64,000 bases of DNA from Chaetorhynchus papuensis. Its lineage: Eukaryota; Chordata; Aves; Passeriformes; Rhipiduridae. Below the pieces are notes generated by a model that saw only the letters and a program-made list of their open reading frames with translations, made no database searches and had not been told where the DNA came from. Each line of letters starts with the position of its first letter. Position 1 is the first letter of the stretch. A program made the position numbers and the translations under genes. This document shows, one piece after another, positions 1-14,335 of this stretch. The stretch lies in the NCBI GenBank assembly GCA_013396525.1, contig VWYX01000125.1, positions 496,001-560,000 of the forward strand, given 5' to 3'.

Positions 1-3000
1 CCAAGTGCACGAACAAGTGAGCCCTAAGTGTTACTAATAAAAAATCCTTTAATCCACTTTAACAATGATAAATTGGAACTGAGAAGTCCTCTTACTTTAC
101 AGATACATTCAGTTCAGAATTTCACTTAATTCAGGAAATCGTTTTATGGGCAAGAGAAAAGTCCTAAACACCCTGATGTGGACTATGGGAATGAAAAGCC
201 AAATGCTTAATTGCTGTTACTGTATCTGAAGCACCTACTGATGACTGAAGCTTCCACTGACATGGCTGGTTCATATAAAATTCACTAGTCTTTGCCATCT
301 TAATTCACCCTGGAAGTTCCCTTTTTATTTTCCCCACCTTGTAGCTGCTGCACAATTAAAGAAGATAACTGATCTGGGCCACAGAAGTTCAGATTGAGCA
401 AAGATCTAAAATGTACTTTTCTGGGTTTAGATGGATTTGCTACCTTTTCTTGGTAGTAAGTACGTCACACCTAAAATCTGTACTGTTATCCACCTGCTAC
501 CCTGTGTTTATTTTTGCTTCTATGTTAAAGAATGTAGCATGCTCAGATACAATGACAGACAAAGTCTCTTTATTCTTCCTCTTTCCCAAAAGCATGGGAG
601 TTTGCACTAAGGACTCATCCACAATGGTTTGTGCCTCTTGTAATCCTGCGGATCTCTGTTTCGGCAGTGGCACTCGAATACTTCCCAAGCACAGCTCACT
701 GCAGTGTTACACCAGGCACAAAGCAGTGTCCAGGCAGCAGAAGGGCTCTTGCAGGATGTTCTTACTGTGGGGCTCCTGCCTGGGGCACCTCTGGTGCCTC
801 CTCCGTGCCATCATCTTGTGTGACCTGGTCAGGCTTCAGGAGGCAACTCACATCCCAGTACCTGGTTTCCAAGCATCCACCCGTTATCTGGCAGCAAATG
901 TAGGCTCATTGTTTCATGTCTGATTTTGAAAACCTGGCCCCAGCAGCAGGTTTCTGTGCATCACTGTACTAACATCTGGCTTTTACTGGCTTGGCAGACT
1001 GTCTGTATCGTTAAGTAGAACGAAACTATTCATTGATATGGACGGAGATGATCCTGCATCAATTTCCAAAAGGATGGCAGGGCTACTGGCAAATTAAATA
1101 GTTGAAGAAATTCTCCATCTCTCTTCCTTTTCATGATGTATCAGGGAATAAAATTGAGGGGAAAGCAGAAAACAAACTAATGTGAGTGTAATTCCCAAAT
1201 TTCAATCTTCTGTATATTATGGGTCATTACCCGTTAATTTGCTAAATGGCAGTTTTCTATGAAAGAAAAGTTTTGTTTAGCTGTATAATGATGACAGATG
1301 ATGTAATTAGTATCATCCCCGCATTGAGAATGATAAAAGCATTTCTTTTGTGTGTCACTGCTTTTAGACAGTATAATATCAAAAATGATAACAGTGTGAA
1401 AATTGGACCGGCCGCCTTCATATTGTGCACATAGAATACCTCAGAAATATGATACAAGTAATGACAGGTACTTTGCCATGTATTCATTTTCTCCACTCTC
1501 TAGCCTTTATATTACAGCAAAATTAAAGCACAGCACTAAGCAGACCAGACGTGCCTAAATGCAGACCCATCTGATGAGCCTGTAAACGGCCAGCGTCCCT
1601 TTGCTATTGCTGGTTATGATAATTAAGCAGTTGCAAACAGGGCTTTTGAGGGAGAACATTGCATCATTTTTCAGTTTAAGAAGTTGGGGGGTATTTTAAT
1701 TTCAGGCCACATTTGTTGCTTGAATTAGTTTTAATTATATTCTGTATAAGTACTTGCCCCATATCCTGGTCTTGATAGTGGTAGATATTCTCATTTAAAT
1801 ATAAATAAATGCCAAACTTATTTAACATGGAAAAGTGACTGCTGTGACTGTGTAGTAACAATTTTCTCTTTGTTGCCATGGTTTGGATTTTTATATAAGC
1901 TTTGCAAATATAATAAACCTAATGGAGCTCTTCATCCAAGGAAATGGGTATATTCAAGAAAATAAATTACATTTTGCAAGCTAATGAGCTCTACTAATTG
2001 TGTTTATCCTTGTGAATTAATACAATTTAAGCAAATCTATCCCCCAAAATCAAGCATTTGATTGCATTTTAGCTGCGTGGAAATCAGAACATCCGGATCA
2101 AATCTGAGTTTACTGGATATCCGAGGGGTAGGGGGGAAGGTTAATTTTCATTGATTTGTGCAGCTGGTGCTAGCTGCTAGTAAAGCAGGAAAAGTTAGAT
2201 TTTGAAAGTTCTGACTTTTGTTGTTTTGTTTTTTTTTTATCCGACTGCTTCCCACACAGGCAGAATTCTCAACAAAGAGTTGTGTGTAATAAGTCCCATG
2301 TAATACAGCAGCAGGCATGTACAAGTCATGGTAATTAGCCCACATGCCCACAGGACAGGATAAAGGAAGGCAGCAAAAGGGAATAACAGTTGTATTTTGT
2401 AAGAGACAGCTTGTCTTCATCCACTTCCCTCTCTCCCTCCCTTTTCTCACACTTCCCTTTGCCAACATTGGATTTCTTTTTTTTTTTTCTTCCTGTAAAC
2501 AGGTTTTCATTTCAGAGAGGCATTTTGGGAGATGTAGGACAGATTAGAAAACCCTCTGTATATTCTGGAAGATTTTAGGTTATTCTCCCAGTTGGCTTCT
2601 TGGAAGGATGTCAGGGAGTAGAGAAAATGGTCAGTTTGCGCTCTTGATACTCTGCAAATAGCCCCAAAAACTCTCAAGCAAACTGTGTTGGTCAGCAGAA
2701 CCAGGCAAGCAGGTGCTGGCCAGAAGGTTTGTGCTTGAGGAGGGTGACAGCAGCTGTCAGCAATGGTCCTTATGGAGGCAGTTCAGCTCGCCACGCGTTG
2801 GGTTGCTGCCATTTTTAACACCGTCAGCGAATGCATGCCTGAGATGAAGTCTGAGCCTGGCTGACTGTACTTCCTTGGTCCCGACTGCTTTTTTATCCTG
2901 CCAGATCATTTTCAGCACTGATGCAGGAGTCCCAGCAGTTAGCAACCATCACAGATTCCTCAGATAGAGCTGGTGTGAGATCAGAGCTCTCCTATTTCTC

Positions 3001-6000
3001 GGCAGCAGGCCCCTCTTCATTTAAAACCAGGACTGGGAAGCAAAGCCAGCCTTCCTTTCTCAGCCTCTGAAAAAATAGCGTATTGAAGATGGATAGCAGA
3101 CACAAAACAGGCTCAGAAGTGAAATTATTGGTTTGTTTATTGCAGCTTAGGTAAGAACCAGGCTGGTCTTTCCCTGACTGTGCACTGAAAAAAAAAAAAA
3201 AAAAGACACTTCTTCCATCTCCGGTATTCAAGTACTGAGAAGGGCTGTTAGGACGTGTCTTCTAGAAGTTTTGGATTAATTGCATTTGTGTAGAGAGAAG
3301 AGCACAGCTCCTCAGCATCGATGCAATTGTGCTGTTACAAAGGTACTTAGAGTGACTTCTTGTGGATGAGTGACACGCTTCACTCATAAAAGTGAAGCAG
3401 CAATATGTTTGCTGATATAAAACAGTGATTTTAGAAAGTTTGATAGTAAATGCAGCAGTGGTTTAACAAAATCCGGTGGCAAGGTCCACTTGATAATTTA
3501 CTGTAGAGAGGACGGGGTGAGACAAAATTGTCAGGGAGACCCTGTCATTCAGTCATGAGGATCAGAAAGGACCCCCGTGCATTCTAAACTCCTTTTCAGA
3601 GAGGAGTTTAGGTGCAGCTTTAGTCCCAACCTTAGTCCCAACAGTTGATGTCTTAAAGAATTATCTGTGTGCGATCAATCCTTTGTATCACGTAGCTAAG
3701 ATTTCAAAGTTTAGCATGCTGTTAATCACTTACCAAGAACCTCTTGTGGCAAATCTTTCAGTTTTGAGGAGTAACCTTGAGAGGTGTCCCTACTCAAGGG
3801 GAGATCCTGGTGTGCAGCTTGCTTCCAGGCAGGGGAGCTCAGCAAGCCCTGGGCTTTCCACTATTTATGGAGCAAGATAATGGTCTCATAGTCATATTTG
3901 CATACCAACCACACATGTTAACTTCTCCCAAATTTTCCTTGAGTCAGACCTGGTTCAGCACTGTGGTTAGGTGGGTGCACTGCTCAGATTAGCCCTTGGC
4001 TGACGTTATCTGTGTCCACTTTGAGCCAGATACAGCCACCATGACCAGACACATCCATGATGACAGTAGTTTTCACTTGGAGAGAATTATGGGAAATAAA
4101 GGTCAGGCTGGGGGAAGGGAGGAAGCACACTGTCATAGGGGTAAAGAAAAAAAATAGAGAGTGATAGCATGACCACAGTGGAATAATAACTTGGGGGTAA
4201 AAAAATACCTAGTAAAAGAAATATTTATATAAATAAGTCTTGATGCACAGAGCTGTTCTGGATTCCTCAGATTCCAAGCTCCTCAAGGAGGCACTGACAC
4301 AGGCCATAGTAACTTCAGGGATGCATGCAGATAGATACCTAAGTATAGGGTCCCAAAGTACACATTAATGAAACCATTATCTTGTCAATGATACAGAGTG
4401 CAGAGCTATCTTTAGCAGAAGTTACTATGATTTTTCATAAGAGAACATAGAATTTAGTGACATTTTTATTATTTGACATCACATCACTGTTGAAAAGTAA
4501 AGAGGAAGCCAGAAGAAAGATAAAGTACGAAAAGTTTTACATGAAAAATACTGTTCACCTCTGATGGAAACTACAGGCAGCTAGGAGAAAAGAATCTGGA
4601 GTTTTTTCAGTTCTTGGCATTGAAAGATTTTGAAAGGAGCAGTTTAAAAGTTATCTGTTGCAGCAAAACTGCACCTCAGAAATGAGTATGACTATGATGA
4701 CATGATAGCTTCGGGCTGCTGACTTACTGCACAGACCCCTGCATACCAGCGAGAGTTAAAATCAAAGTGGAACCTCTGTTTTGAACTTCCTTTTTCTGCA
4801 GCATTTGAGTGAGATCTTCAGCATTTCATGTCTCGCCACGTGGGGTTGTAGAGGTCGTTTCTCGGGCCCCATTGACCCCATGCAGATTTATTGTGGAATT
4901 GTTTCGGTGAAAACAGAGCTTTGAAGCATCATGCAGGTTGCATTGTGACTCCCACAAAGTGCTGACCACCCCAAATCTGAGGGAAGAGATACCTATACAG
5001 AGCTGAGCTCTATAATGGGTTATAAAGTTGGGACAGGTTTGAATGATAGAAGGAGTTCTGTCAGGCTGTTAGCTCTCACCATCTGGGAAAATGGGAATGT
5101 TTATTAATAAGAACCTTTGACATGAAATGCATGATATGTGCCCTCTGTGCTAGGCCCATGATTAATAATATTAATTATGGGGAGTTCGTTATAGTCTCAT
5201 GGGGATGTGATATGCAATTCAGCCAGCATTTAGTTGTAAATTTGCATTAATGTCCACTTTAAGTACAGTAGCTATCTATAGCAATGCAGAAGGAGCTGCA
5301 CTCAGTATGTACAATAACATAACCGCCTTATTAAATGATGGTAGACTTTTACTTCAAAGAATTATAGACCTATTAGCATTTCTCCTATGCTAAATCTTTG
5401 CTCTGTTTGGCACTGTAATATCTGTTGCAACCTACTTCCTAGTGCTATTAAAACTTTCTTTGGTGGTGGTAGAAGAGTCCATCTTCTTGCTGTTTTGAAA
5501 AAGGAACCAGATAATTTTGAAATCTGTTTGGAAGTAGTCTTGATTGCAGTTTCATTACCAATTAAAAGAGCATGTAACCTAATGGTTTTTCCACCCCTGT
5601 CCAGAGAAATTATGCACAGTGGGCAGCTCTTCAGTTGGTGTAAACCATCAGCAATGTAATGAAAGCAATGAACCTTCACTGATTTGCACTGAGAATCTTG
5701 CGTGCTCCAAATTGTTCAAACATATGCCTTCCTACGGCTATGCTTTATTGTTAACTTGTTTAATAATGAAAAAATAGTTCATCTTACTTGGAATTCCTTT
5801 TCCCTAGTTTGCCTTCCAGGAATCCCTTGTGAAACTGCCACTATCTGGCCTCAGTTTCTTCTGAGCCACATGTGCTGATTCACTTGCCTTCATACAAATG
5901 ACCCTTATATACAAACAATAGTTTCTTTTATTTCTTACATAGCATCTCAAAAACCAGCAGATACCCGAAGACACTGTCTTCCTGTAGTGGATCCTGGGAA

Positions 6001-8715
6001 TGGCTGGGAGGACCATAGCTGCAGTGGCCCCAAGTATGTATGCTTTTAAGCAGCTGGGGAAGCAGCTGGTGGCAGTGTGGGAAGCATCATGCAGATGCCA
6101 GAAATAGGCTGAAGGACAGAGTCTTCATTAAAACACTGTATATATGTTAAAATACATGGGTGTATAAATAGGGATCCAGTCAAACCAGGAGGAATAGGAG
6201 AAAAGGTGTTGTTTTCTTTTGGAGGAGTTGTTGATGAGTTGTTATTCTTATATATTTGTTTGGATTGCAGTTGCTTTTAGAAATGCAAGTCTAGCAGGGG
6301 CCTCCTCTATTGTTGTGTCCCATCTTCTGCAGTCATGGGTAACCTTGTGTGAAACGTCTCTTAGGAGAGTCCAAGGATCACTTGCCTTACGTTCCAGTGC
6401 ATACCAGGGGCCACAGAATCCTTCCTCTCTGAAATTTGTCACCTGTAGTGAAAGACGGAAACACACGGTTGTACTGTGCCAAAGGAAGACGGAGAAAACT
6501 CAAGATCACCACCAGCAGCTTAGATCCTCAGAGTTTTCTGTTCGGGAACTTGTTCGGTTTTGTTGAGTTATCCACCCAAACCAGGGAATTGTAAATCAAA
6601 GTGGCTTTGCAAGTGCCTGACCTAGAGAACTGGGTAGCGGCCTGCAGCCATTTGGCACTGAAGGATGCAAGTCCAGATCCAGCACCTGTTGGGCACTAAG
6701 CACTTTTCTTAGAATCCACCCAGCTGACCAGCTCCTGGGGAAAAGGCAGCAGCTGCTGGGCAGCAGTGGTTAAATATAGGAAATGAAGAATGCCACATCC
6801 AACTGGAAAGGGAAAGAGCGAGACACGAGTCTAGCAGCACTGAAAGTTCTTATTGGTGAGGAGGGCCCTGCAGTGATCAGGAATTGGAGGCATTTACACC
6901 CTCTGTTTTCTCTCTTGTCTGTGACTGCACCTACACTCGCACACTACATCAGCCTCAGATAATGCCCAGCATAGTTTGGCACTGACTGTATTAATGAGTG
7001 TCATTTCTGAAATGTTTTGGAGGAGCATGTGAGGGCCCTGTCTCTCGCGGCGAGTCACATATAGCTGCGGAGATATGTTGTCCTTAATTTGACTTGATTC
7101 TTTGTAGCACTTTTAATAGCAAAAATGCTGTGAAAAGCTTAAATATGAAGCTCTACAGATTTAGCACAGATGGAGTTTGAAAAGGACATTCAACCTTCTC
7201 TAATCTTCAACTGAGATCAGCAAGTAAAGCAAAAGGAAGGACAACCTGAAAGATAATATTTTTCATTGTGATAATCTGCAGTACTTTAATTTCACCAAGG
7301 CATTTACATGGCCCCTTATTGAAGAGTCTGAGTGTTCCTTTTGCTTTAGCTGAAGGACTGTTAAAAAGAAGCAGAAAAGCAAACCTTTGCTTAGCCAGCC
7401 TTCAAGGTGGTGCCAGATATCCTGACAGAGAAAGACAACAGTGTGAAATTGAGGAGGCTCAGCTGTAGATTGGAATATTATCCTTGTTCTTCAGATGAAC
7501 AAAACAAAAGAAGGTAAGAAGAACAGGGAGGAACACTCCTGTTTTGCTTTATTTGCCTGCTGCTGTACACAAGAGAGAGGCTCAGGGTAGACAAGTATCC
7601 ACAGCCCCTGGCCCTGCTGTCATTCTCCGTTCCAGGAGGACATCTGGCCAGCACTCACTCCTCTCCTCCCACCCTTTCTCCTTCACACTGGGCTGCAGCA
7701 GCTCAAGCTGGCTGAGCCTGTCGTGGTGATGATATCATGCAGCTAAATTAATTCCAAAGCTGGTCATGCTTGGAATTAGTTAGACAGGAGACAAAAAAAG
7801 GAAGCTGAGAAAGAGGGGAAAATGGACTAGGTGTAAAACACCATGCAAGGGGAGGGAGTAATGGGTGTGGTCCTAAAGGTGCGTTAGGATTCAGTTTAAC
7901 ACAAAGGGTCTGAGGTGACAGGAGCTCCACAAGCCTGCACAGATCCCTCGTCTCCATACAAGGTTTCACTAACTGCCTCTTCCCCATTCAACTATCCAGA
8001 GCTCAAGAGAAGTGTTCCTTTCCATTTCAAGGACATCACTTAGATGGACATAAAGATCCCTCATCTTAACATACAGCAACCATCTCACTTTACCTCATTC
8101 CCTGACTTGACCTTGCTGTGGAGCATAACCCAGGCCCAGGAACAAGCAGTGCTGAGCAAGCATCCTGTTCTCCGTTCACAACCTCAGCATCTGCTGCAAG
8201 TTTGGGCCAATAAATCACAAATGTTGGGAGGAAAGGACCACCTCCTGCCGCATGTCCTGACAGCAGTTCCCACAGTGGGCATCTGATCCTTGACCGAACC
8301 TCAAGGCACTGCCATATGCAAATAGTAATAATCTCTGGTTTGTTGTTCCTCCAAAGGCAGATGCACCTGCATGTGTCTGTCTGCTTGGAAGCTTAAATAA
8401 ACCCAGTTGAGGTTTGTGTGCTTTTGCAAGCTTGATTCATCAGCTTGATTTTCAGAATGTGTAAAATACTTAGTCAGAATGGCTTTTTGCTATCTTTCTC
8501 CTAAATTTGCCTTAGAGAAGACTTTTTAAAAATACATTGTTTTTAGCCTTCTGATATCTTGGATGCTGGCCTGCAAAATGGTGAGAGAGTTGGCTTCTAA
8601 CTCTGATATTTGTGGGGGTTTTCTGTTGTTTTCAGCATAACAATCTCAGAGACTCCACGAACAATGTAAAAAAGAGTTACATTACAATTTTATGGCACAT
8701 GGTGTAACTCTAGAG
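1..8715. other. Intronic block without recognisable gene or repeat family
   Basis: This is AT-rich, low-CpG sequence. It contains an A17 run (3188-3204), a T-rich/pyrimidine stretch near 2400-2490, and a small patch with several CpGs at about 7040-7075. The longest open frame (411-923, 170 codons) is rich in Cys, Ser and Leu, has no recognisable domain and shows no splice-site logic. I regard it as chance. Confidence 0.6.
3188..3204 (+). repeat. Homopolymer A17
   Basis: There are seventeen consecutive A after GTGCACTG. I see no polyadenylation signal just upstream, and no target-site duplication or coding relic that would mark a retroposed copy, so I call it a simple homopolymer. Confidence 0.9.
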
Positions 8716-8797
8716 GATGGTCCTGTGTAAAACAGGGAGTTGGACTCGATGATCCTTTTGGGTCCCTTTTTACACAGCATATTCTTTGATTCTGTGA
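8716..8797 (+). mobile_element. CR1 LINE, truncated 3' end
   Basis: The stretch contains the CR1 3' region signature: a GTCCTGTG-like segment, then GGAGTTGGACTCGATGATCC, then GGGTCCC, and an ATTCTTTGATTCTGTGA tail of degraded 8-bp units. Only about 80 bp remain. It is 5'-truncated, as is usual for CR1, and diverged around the ACACAGCAT segment. The tail at the right end gives + orientation. Confidence 0.85.
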
Positions 8798-9611
8798 ACT
8801 TTATATGTTGAGCCAGGTATAACGAAAGGAAGGAGGACTTCAGTAAACCATGGTATTTTAGGAGCTTTTATATAAAGGCACTCAGACAAACTTCTATATA
8901 ATAATCCCTAGCAGGGCCATCAAAATTGCAGCCTCTACCTACTTTTACACCTTGCCTGCAAGTTACCTTGTTTATTTTGTACAGCTGCTCTTTTATACTC
9001 TTGTTGCATTATTTTTGCCTACGTACAAATAATTTACAGATAGCATTTATAACACAAAAAGAGAAAGTAAAAGCTGGCTGCGCCAAGCAGTCTGTGAATT
9101 ATGAGTGCCTCTCTGGTCCTGCAGCCAAAAATAGTGCTTTTCACTAAAGTTGGTGGACTATATCATTCCTAAACTGCTGTACCTGATCAAAAGCATTTGC
9201 AGAGCCAGGACCCACACTGTTACACGAGACTTTAACTACTTCAGCTACAGCAGGGAAAATTATGATTAGGTCCTTGAATCCGTTTCTAAGTGCTGGTCCT
9301 AGCTTTTCCAGATACACTGTTAGCTCTTGAGTAGCTCACCAACTGCTCTCCATCTATCATCAGTGGACTAAAGCATTGCTACAGGACTGGCCATCTTGTC
9401 TGTTGATTGTACAGCAAATTTTAGCATCTGGCTTGGGGTAGAGGTGTGTCATTTGGACGCTGAGCTACAAGCCTGGTACTTCTTGCAGATCTCAGTTTCC
9501 TTATCCATAGTTAAGGGGAAGAGGTACTTTATGGTTGTCTTAGATTTCAAGTTCTTCTTTTGAAATGCAAGACTTGGGCTTCAGTATTTCTGTTAGAAGC
9601 TATTTGAACAG

Positions 9612-9658
9612 TTCAGAGGTCCCTTCAAACCTAAATTATTCTGCAGTTCTATGAGTCT
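9612..9658 (+). mobile_element. CR1 LINE, extreme 3' fragment
   Basis: The segment reads CAGAGGTCCCTTCAAACCT, AAATTATTCTGCAGTTCTATGA: the last 45-50 bp of a CR1 element, with the 'aggtcccttccaacctaaattattctatgattctatga' pattern degraded by several substitutions. The upstream sequence shows no clear CR1 body. Confidence 0.7.
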
Positions 9659-12600
9659 AAATTTTTGAAGAGTTCCTTAAAAATAAAATTAGGTGGGGAA
9701 AAGCATAACTTTCAACTAGTCACAGAGCTACTTTAAATCCCTTCTTTGAAAGTTTCCCTTTGGCTGCTCTCTGAATTGTACACGGTTTGCCCTTCAGGAC
9801 CCATTTGCTCTCTCTTGGCAAATAAGGTTCTTAGAGATGAAAAAAATGCTGGGAATATTTTTGAGGGGGGGCTGCTGCCCAGGACACAAATCTAATAGAC
9901 ACTGTCTTCCTGTGTGAAAGCCCATTAGACTTCCTATATGATTCTGTATATAGCTGGTATGTTGGATGATGAAGTCAGTATTACCTGGATATTTTGTGTT
10001 AATTAAGCCCCTCAGACCATATCTACACTAATAGATTAAGGATATATGTCGTGGGTCCCTGGTACAGACATCCAGCTGGCACAGAACAGCTTCTCAAAAT
10101 CACGTACTCAACGAGAGAGGTGCCTGAGTGTAAATGGTCTCTTGGGAATGATCCCTGTCCTGTTAGGAGAATGGTTTTTGGCCCAGACCAAAACCACATG
10201 AGTGGCAGGGACAGCTGAGTTCTAGTGCAGAAGAGTGTTCCCTGGCAATGTCAAAATTACTCATACAGATGTATCTTCAGGGAGCCCAAGCTTACAAATG
10301 CCTATTCATGAGTTCCAGGTAAAGGCACAGTCTTCCCTCTTCTGTGGATGCTTTTGTGGGTTGTTTTATTCATTTGTGGGGTTTTTTTTATTTTTTTCCC
10401 ATACTCACTCTTAAAATGGTTTATTTTTTTGTTCTGTTTCAAATTCTGACCCCTTATTTCATAAGGTCTCTATGATGCTTTCCATCAAATCTCCCTAATT
10501 CATTAGGACTAGGAGTGACAGCATGCTGTTCCTTCAGCCCCCATATGGACAGCATCAGATGGACAACATCCTCTGTAATACCATCTGCCAGTAGAGAAGC
10601 TGAACATTTAACTTCCAATCCTGGCTCTTTGCCCAAATTAAATAATCAAGTGTAGACTGACCACCATGGTTGCTGTGAATCAACCACTAGAGGGAGGCAG
10701 GAAAGACTTAGCTTATTTTATTTTTACAGACTTTGTACCGTACAAAATTTTATGTACTTTAACATCCAGTTGTTATAGTCCTTTTCCATAAAGTAAGGCC
10801 AGTTTTTGTACAACCCTCAGTTGTTGCATCCTTACTGGGACATTGGTTATGGGCTGTTCATCACAGACGCTGTCTCATGGCTTTGTTTTTATGGGTCATC
10901 TAGTGAACTGTCACCGTGTTACCAGAATATATTGCATTTGAGCATGGAATGAAATAGTGGATTTTGGGGTTCATTTCAGCCAAAATTCTCCAACCGTTCC
11001 TCCTCCATAGCTTTAAGTGCAGCAGAAGCAGGCAGTCAAACACAGCAATGGCATGTTATTTCATGTAAGGGTTTTTTTTCCCTGCTTTCAAAACTGAAAA
11101 TCCACTGCCAGCACTGGGAATTGATCAAACCATAACATTTGTGTGCGACACCCTAATAGATGCTATAATGCCGTTAGCCTGGCTTACAACATGGCAGCTA
11201 GACAGGCACATTAGCTGCATCCTTTTACATGCAGACCTTGCTGTTAAATCGTGTTTGGCTAATCTTCCCTTAGGGGAAATTGGATTTCAGCCCCTCTCCC
11301 AACCTCAAACCCCACTGTAAGATATAAAATTGGTTTTTAGAAGTCTCTTTTTCTCTAAGGCACTTTAATTGGCATAAGGTAGTTGCTCCTATAGAGAGAC
11401 TATCGATTAGCATTTTTATTTTGCTATACGTTAAAGTGCACCACTTTCAAAAGCGTTTCATGAGCTACCAGGGCAATAAACCTCGCAATAAAAGGCCAGA
11501 ATGGGGACTGCCTTGGCTCACTTACTCCTGCTGGTCTCATTGGGTTTATTTTTTTGTTTTTAAAACTGGCAAATGACTGAAGCTGGTTTTCATCAGCCTT
11601 CTCACCATTCCTTGAGTGAAACCCAAGCTGGACTGGGGAGTCAGTATCAAGTGCACAGCCAGATTTGCCTCTGGGGTTGAGGGACCCGGAGTTTAGGTAG
11701 CTTTGTCCAGTGAAGCATGTTCTTCAGTGCCTACCTCAGGAAAAAAAACAGGCACAGTCTGTGCTTAGTCCTCCTCTCCTTCCCCAGCTGTGGAGTTGCT
11801 GACAGTACTGTGGCACCAACCCTGAGGAAGTGGGACAAAGTCATTAGAGAAAATAGATTTTGAGGGATTTTTCCCCAAGAAAATATGCATGCATCTTAAC
11901 ATCTCATTTGATTTTTCCAGCATACTTTATTAGACTTCCTTAAAAGTCTTTAATTAATTATTATCTCTTTGAAAAGATGTTAAAATGCCTCTTTTAGTCC
12001 TCAACACCTATTTTCAGCATGAGTACATTGGTGACCACTCTCAGGGCTTCGTTCCTTTGGGCTTTCTTTGTTCCCAGAAATTAAATAAGTTATAGTTTTA
12101 AATGTGAAAGTCCCGCAAGTTAAGTCTGTCTCATGTCTGTGTCAAACTCAGTTTTCTCTTAGTTAATGGGTTACTGACAGCCTGAAGTCAGGAAGTTATA
12201 TGCATTCTAGCTGCAGAGCGTGTCCTGAATGCCTCGTTTTTTCAATTTATCTTTTGTCTCCTACTGCCTGTCATATACTAAAAGCAAAAATAACGCTTGG
12301 CATCTTTCTGTTTGCCATCACCAGTGAAAATAAAATTTAAATATGTAGATGGCAACACTATGTGTTTGGAAACTTGTTTATTCAATAAAGCAAATACTCA
12401 AGTTGCCAGAGCTTTGTAGCAGTAGAGTACATGAGTGCTCAAGAGCAAAAAATGTTGAGTGAAAACAATTTGGTGATCCCAGTCCAATCTCATTACATTA
12501 CTTATCATCAAAATCCAGGTCTTGGAGGCAAAATAATTTTGACCTAAGACAAAGCATTTGTGTATTTACTCTGTGATTTCTTTTACAGAAGCCATTGTGG

Positions 12601-14090
12601 GTGTACATTGCTTTGCCTGGATCTTGTGTTTAATGGTACTTTGCATCCATCTGTGCCACTGAGACAGATTTAATTTTAGAGTGTTTCAGAAGCGCCTTTT
12701 CACCAATCAGACATTAGCAGTACGAAATCACCGTGAACTACTTTGCTTTCTCAGCATGGCTCGGCTTTATCCTCAGTCAATAGACATCTTATCAATCCTT
12801 GTTCAAAGACATTCTCTTGCTTCCCCTGGGCTAGTGCTAGTGATAGATAAAAAGTCTGCAAGCTGGGGTTGTGATTTGTTAGTCCCAAGTTATTTGAGGC
12901 AAATGGATAATAAACAAATTTTAAAAGTCCACCCAGTTCATTAAAACTTGGAGCAGTCATTTGAAAGTGTGGTGGGGTTTCTGAGGGCTCTCAGCTTCAC
13001 AGCGTGGCCCGTGATGATGCATGAGCAAACCAAAATGTAATATAAAGTACACTTCTTTCATCTTCACAAAGAGGTTTTATCATACAGCCTTAAAGACCTT
13101 TAGATCTTTCTACATCTGAAAGGGAGATCCAACATATCTTGGAATTTCTCAGTATAGATTCAGAACCCCTTTAGTGACTATTCCTTTGAATCTCTGGGTT
13201 AACTCTCATTTTTGTTTTCTATTAAAGTTTCTTCTTTTATTACCTTTATACTTACAAAGGTCATTAGAGGATTATCCCTACACTTCAGAATGTGAGCAAT
13301 TTCTGACAGCTCCTGCTATTTCCTTTCCTATGGTTAACTTGACTTTTCACTTGAACCAAAAAAACAATTCTTATCATTGTTTTATCTTGATTCTAAAAAT
13401 TTCCCTGAATAACATCTTCAGTTTTCTTTAGTGTCAGTGTGACAGTCTTCCACCTCTTATCAGACAAATGAAAGGCTTAATAAGAACAATTTTTCGTTGT
13501 TAAAATTAAGAACATTCTATGCCTGTGAATTAAGACTGGTTTTAGAAGTAAATCCATTGGTACTTCTATAGCAGTTAGCTGTTATTAGAGAAATCACTGT
13601 GTTTTTCAAAGATTGGTCTATGCGTACGTGAGAAAAACAGGAACAAAGCTTTTTTTTTAATGAACATAAGTATAAAATGGTCTCCAATCAAAATATACTC
13701 TGTGAAAAACTAATTGTGATCTGTGCATGTGCCCAAACAGCTTTGTCTCCCCATCCACTAAGCTTTCAAGACAGCCATTAGTCTAAAATAAACAGCCATT
13801 TCCAACTGGGAAAATTACAAAGAACTTCAGAGAAGGCTGGACCATCTGAGAATGCCCCAGTATGAGAAGGCAAACGTGAAAGCATTTAAAACACAGAGAG
13901 CTTTTCTCTCGTGGGCCAACATGCAAAGGACTGGAGAGAAATGAACGTGTATCAGCAGCGGTACAAGCGTTTATTGTCAGAATGCAGTGACAGAAAAGTG
14001 CAGGTAAATGGTGAGATGTGGCACATCTGCCATCAAGTTTAGCCCATCTGTTTCCTAGAAATCCAAGTGTACTGTCATGGAGAGACCGTT

Positions 14091-14106
14091 CTGCTGCTGC
14101 TGCTGC
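14091..14106 (+). repeat. (CTG)5 microsatellite
   Basis: Five perfect CTG units followed by CTTTAGG. On the complementary strand this gives a CAG run inside a chance open frame. Confidence 0.9.
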
Positions 14107-14283
14107 TTTAGGTTGCCATTACTTTGGATGAAAAGCTCTACAGATCTGTCTGATGTCACAAGTCCTGTATGCCTGTTGTAGGGCCTGGGATTATAATATC
14201 TCCCCAACCTGACAAAGGTTCCTGAAGCAGCAGAGGAGTGCCAGAATATTTCCTGACTTAATTTGAAGAGTTTTGGCTGTGGA

Positions 14284-14335
14284 TTCCTCCTCCTCATCCT
14301 CCTTGTCCTTCTCCTCCTCCTCCTTCTTCCCTACC
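14284..14335 (+). repeat. Pyrimidine-rich TCC-type low-complexity tract
   Basis: An imperfect run of TCC/TTC triplets (GATTCCTCCTCCTCATCC and onward to CTTCTTCCC). It is purine-only over long parts of the minus strand, where it would read as a Glu/Arg/Lys-rich peptide. I interpret it as a decayed trinucleotide repeat. Confidence 0.8.

Noticed and set aside
411..923. 170-codon open frame on the + strand
   Set aside because: It shows no recognisable domain, has a Cys/Ser/Leu-rich random-looking composition and lacks an exon-like context. A second frame is open over part of the same stretch, which suggests a composition effect.
3188..3204. Poly-A as the tail of a processed pseudogene
   Set aside because: There is no polyadenylation signal just upstream, no target-site duplication seen and no coding relic.
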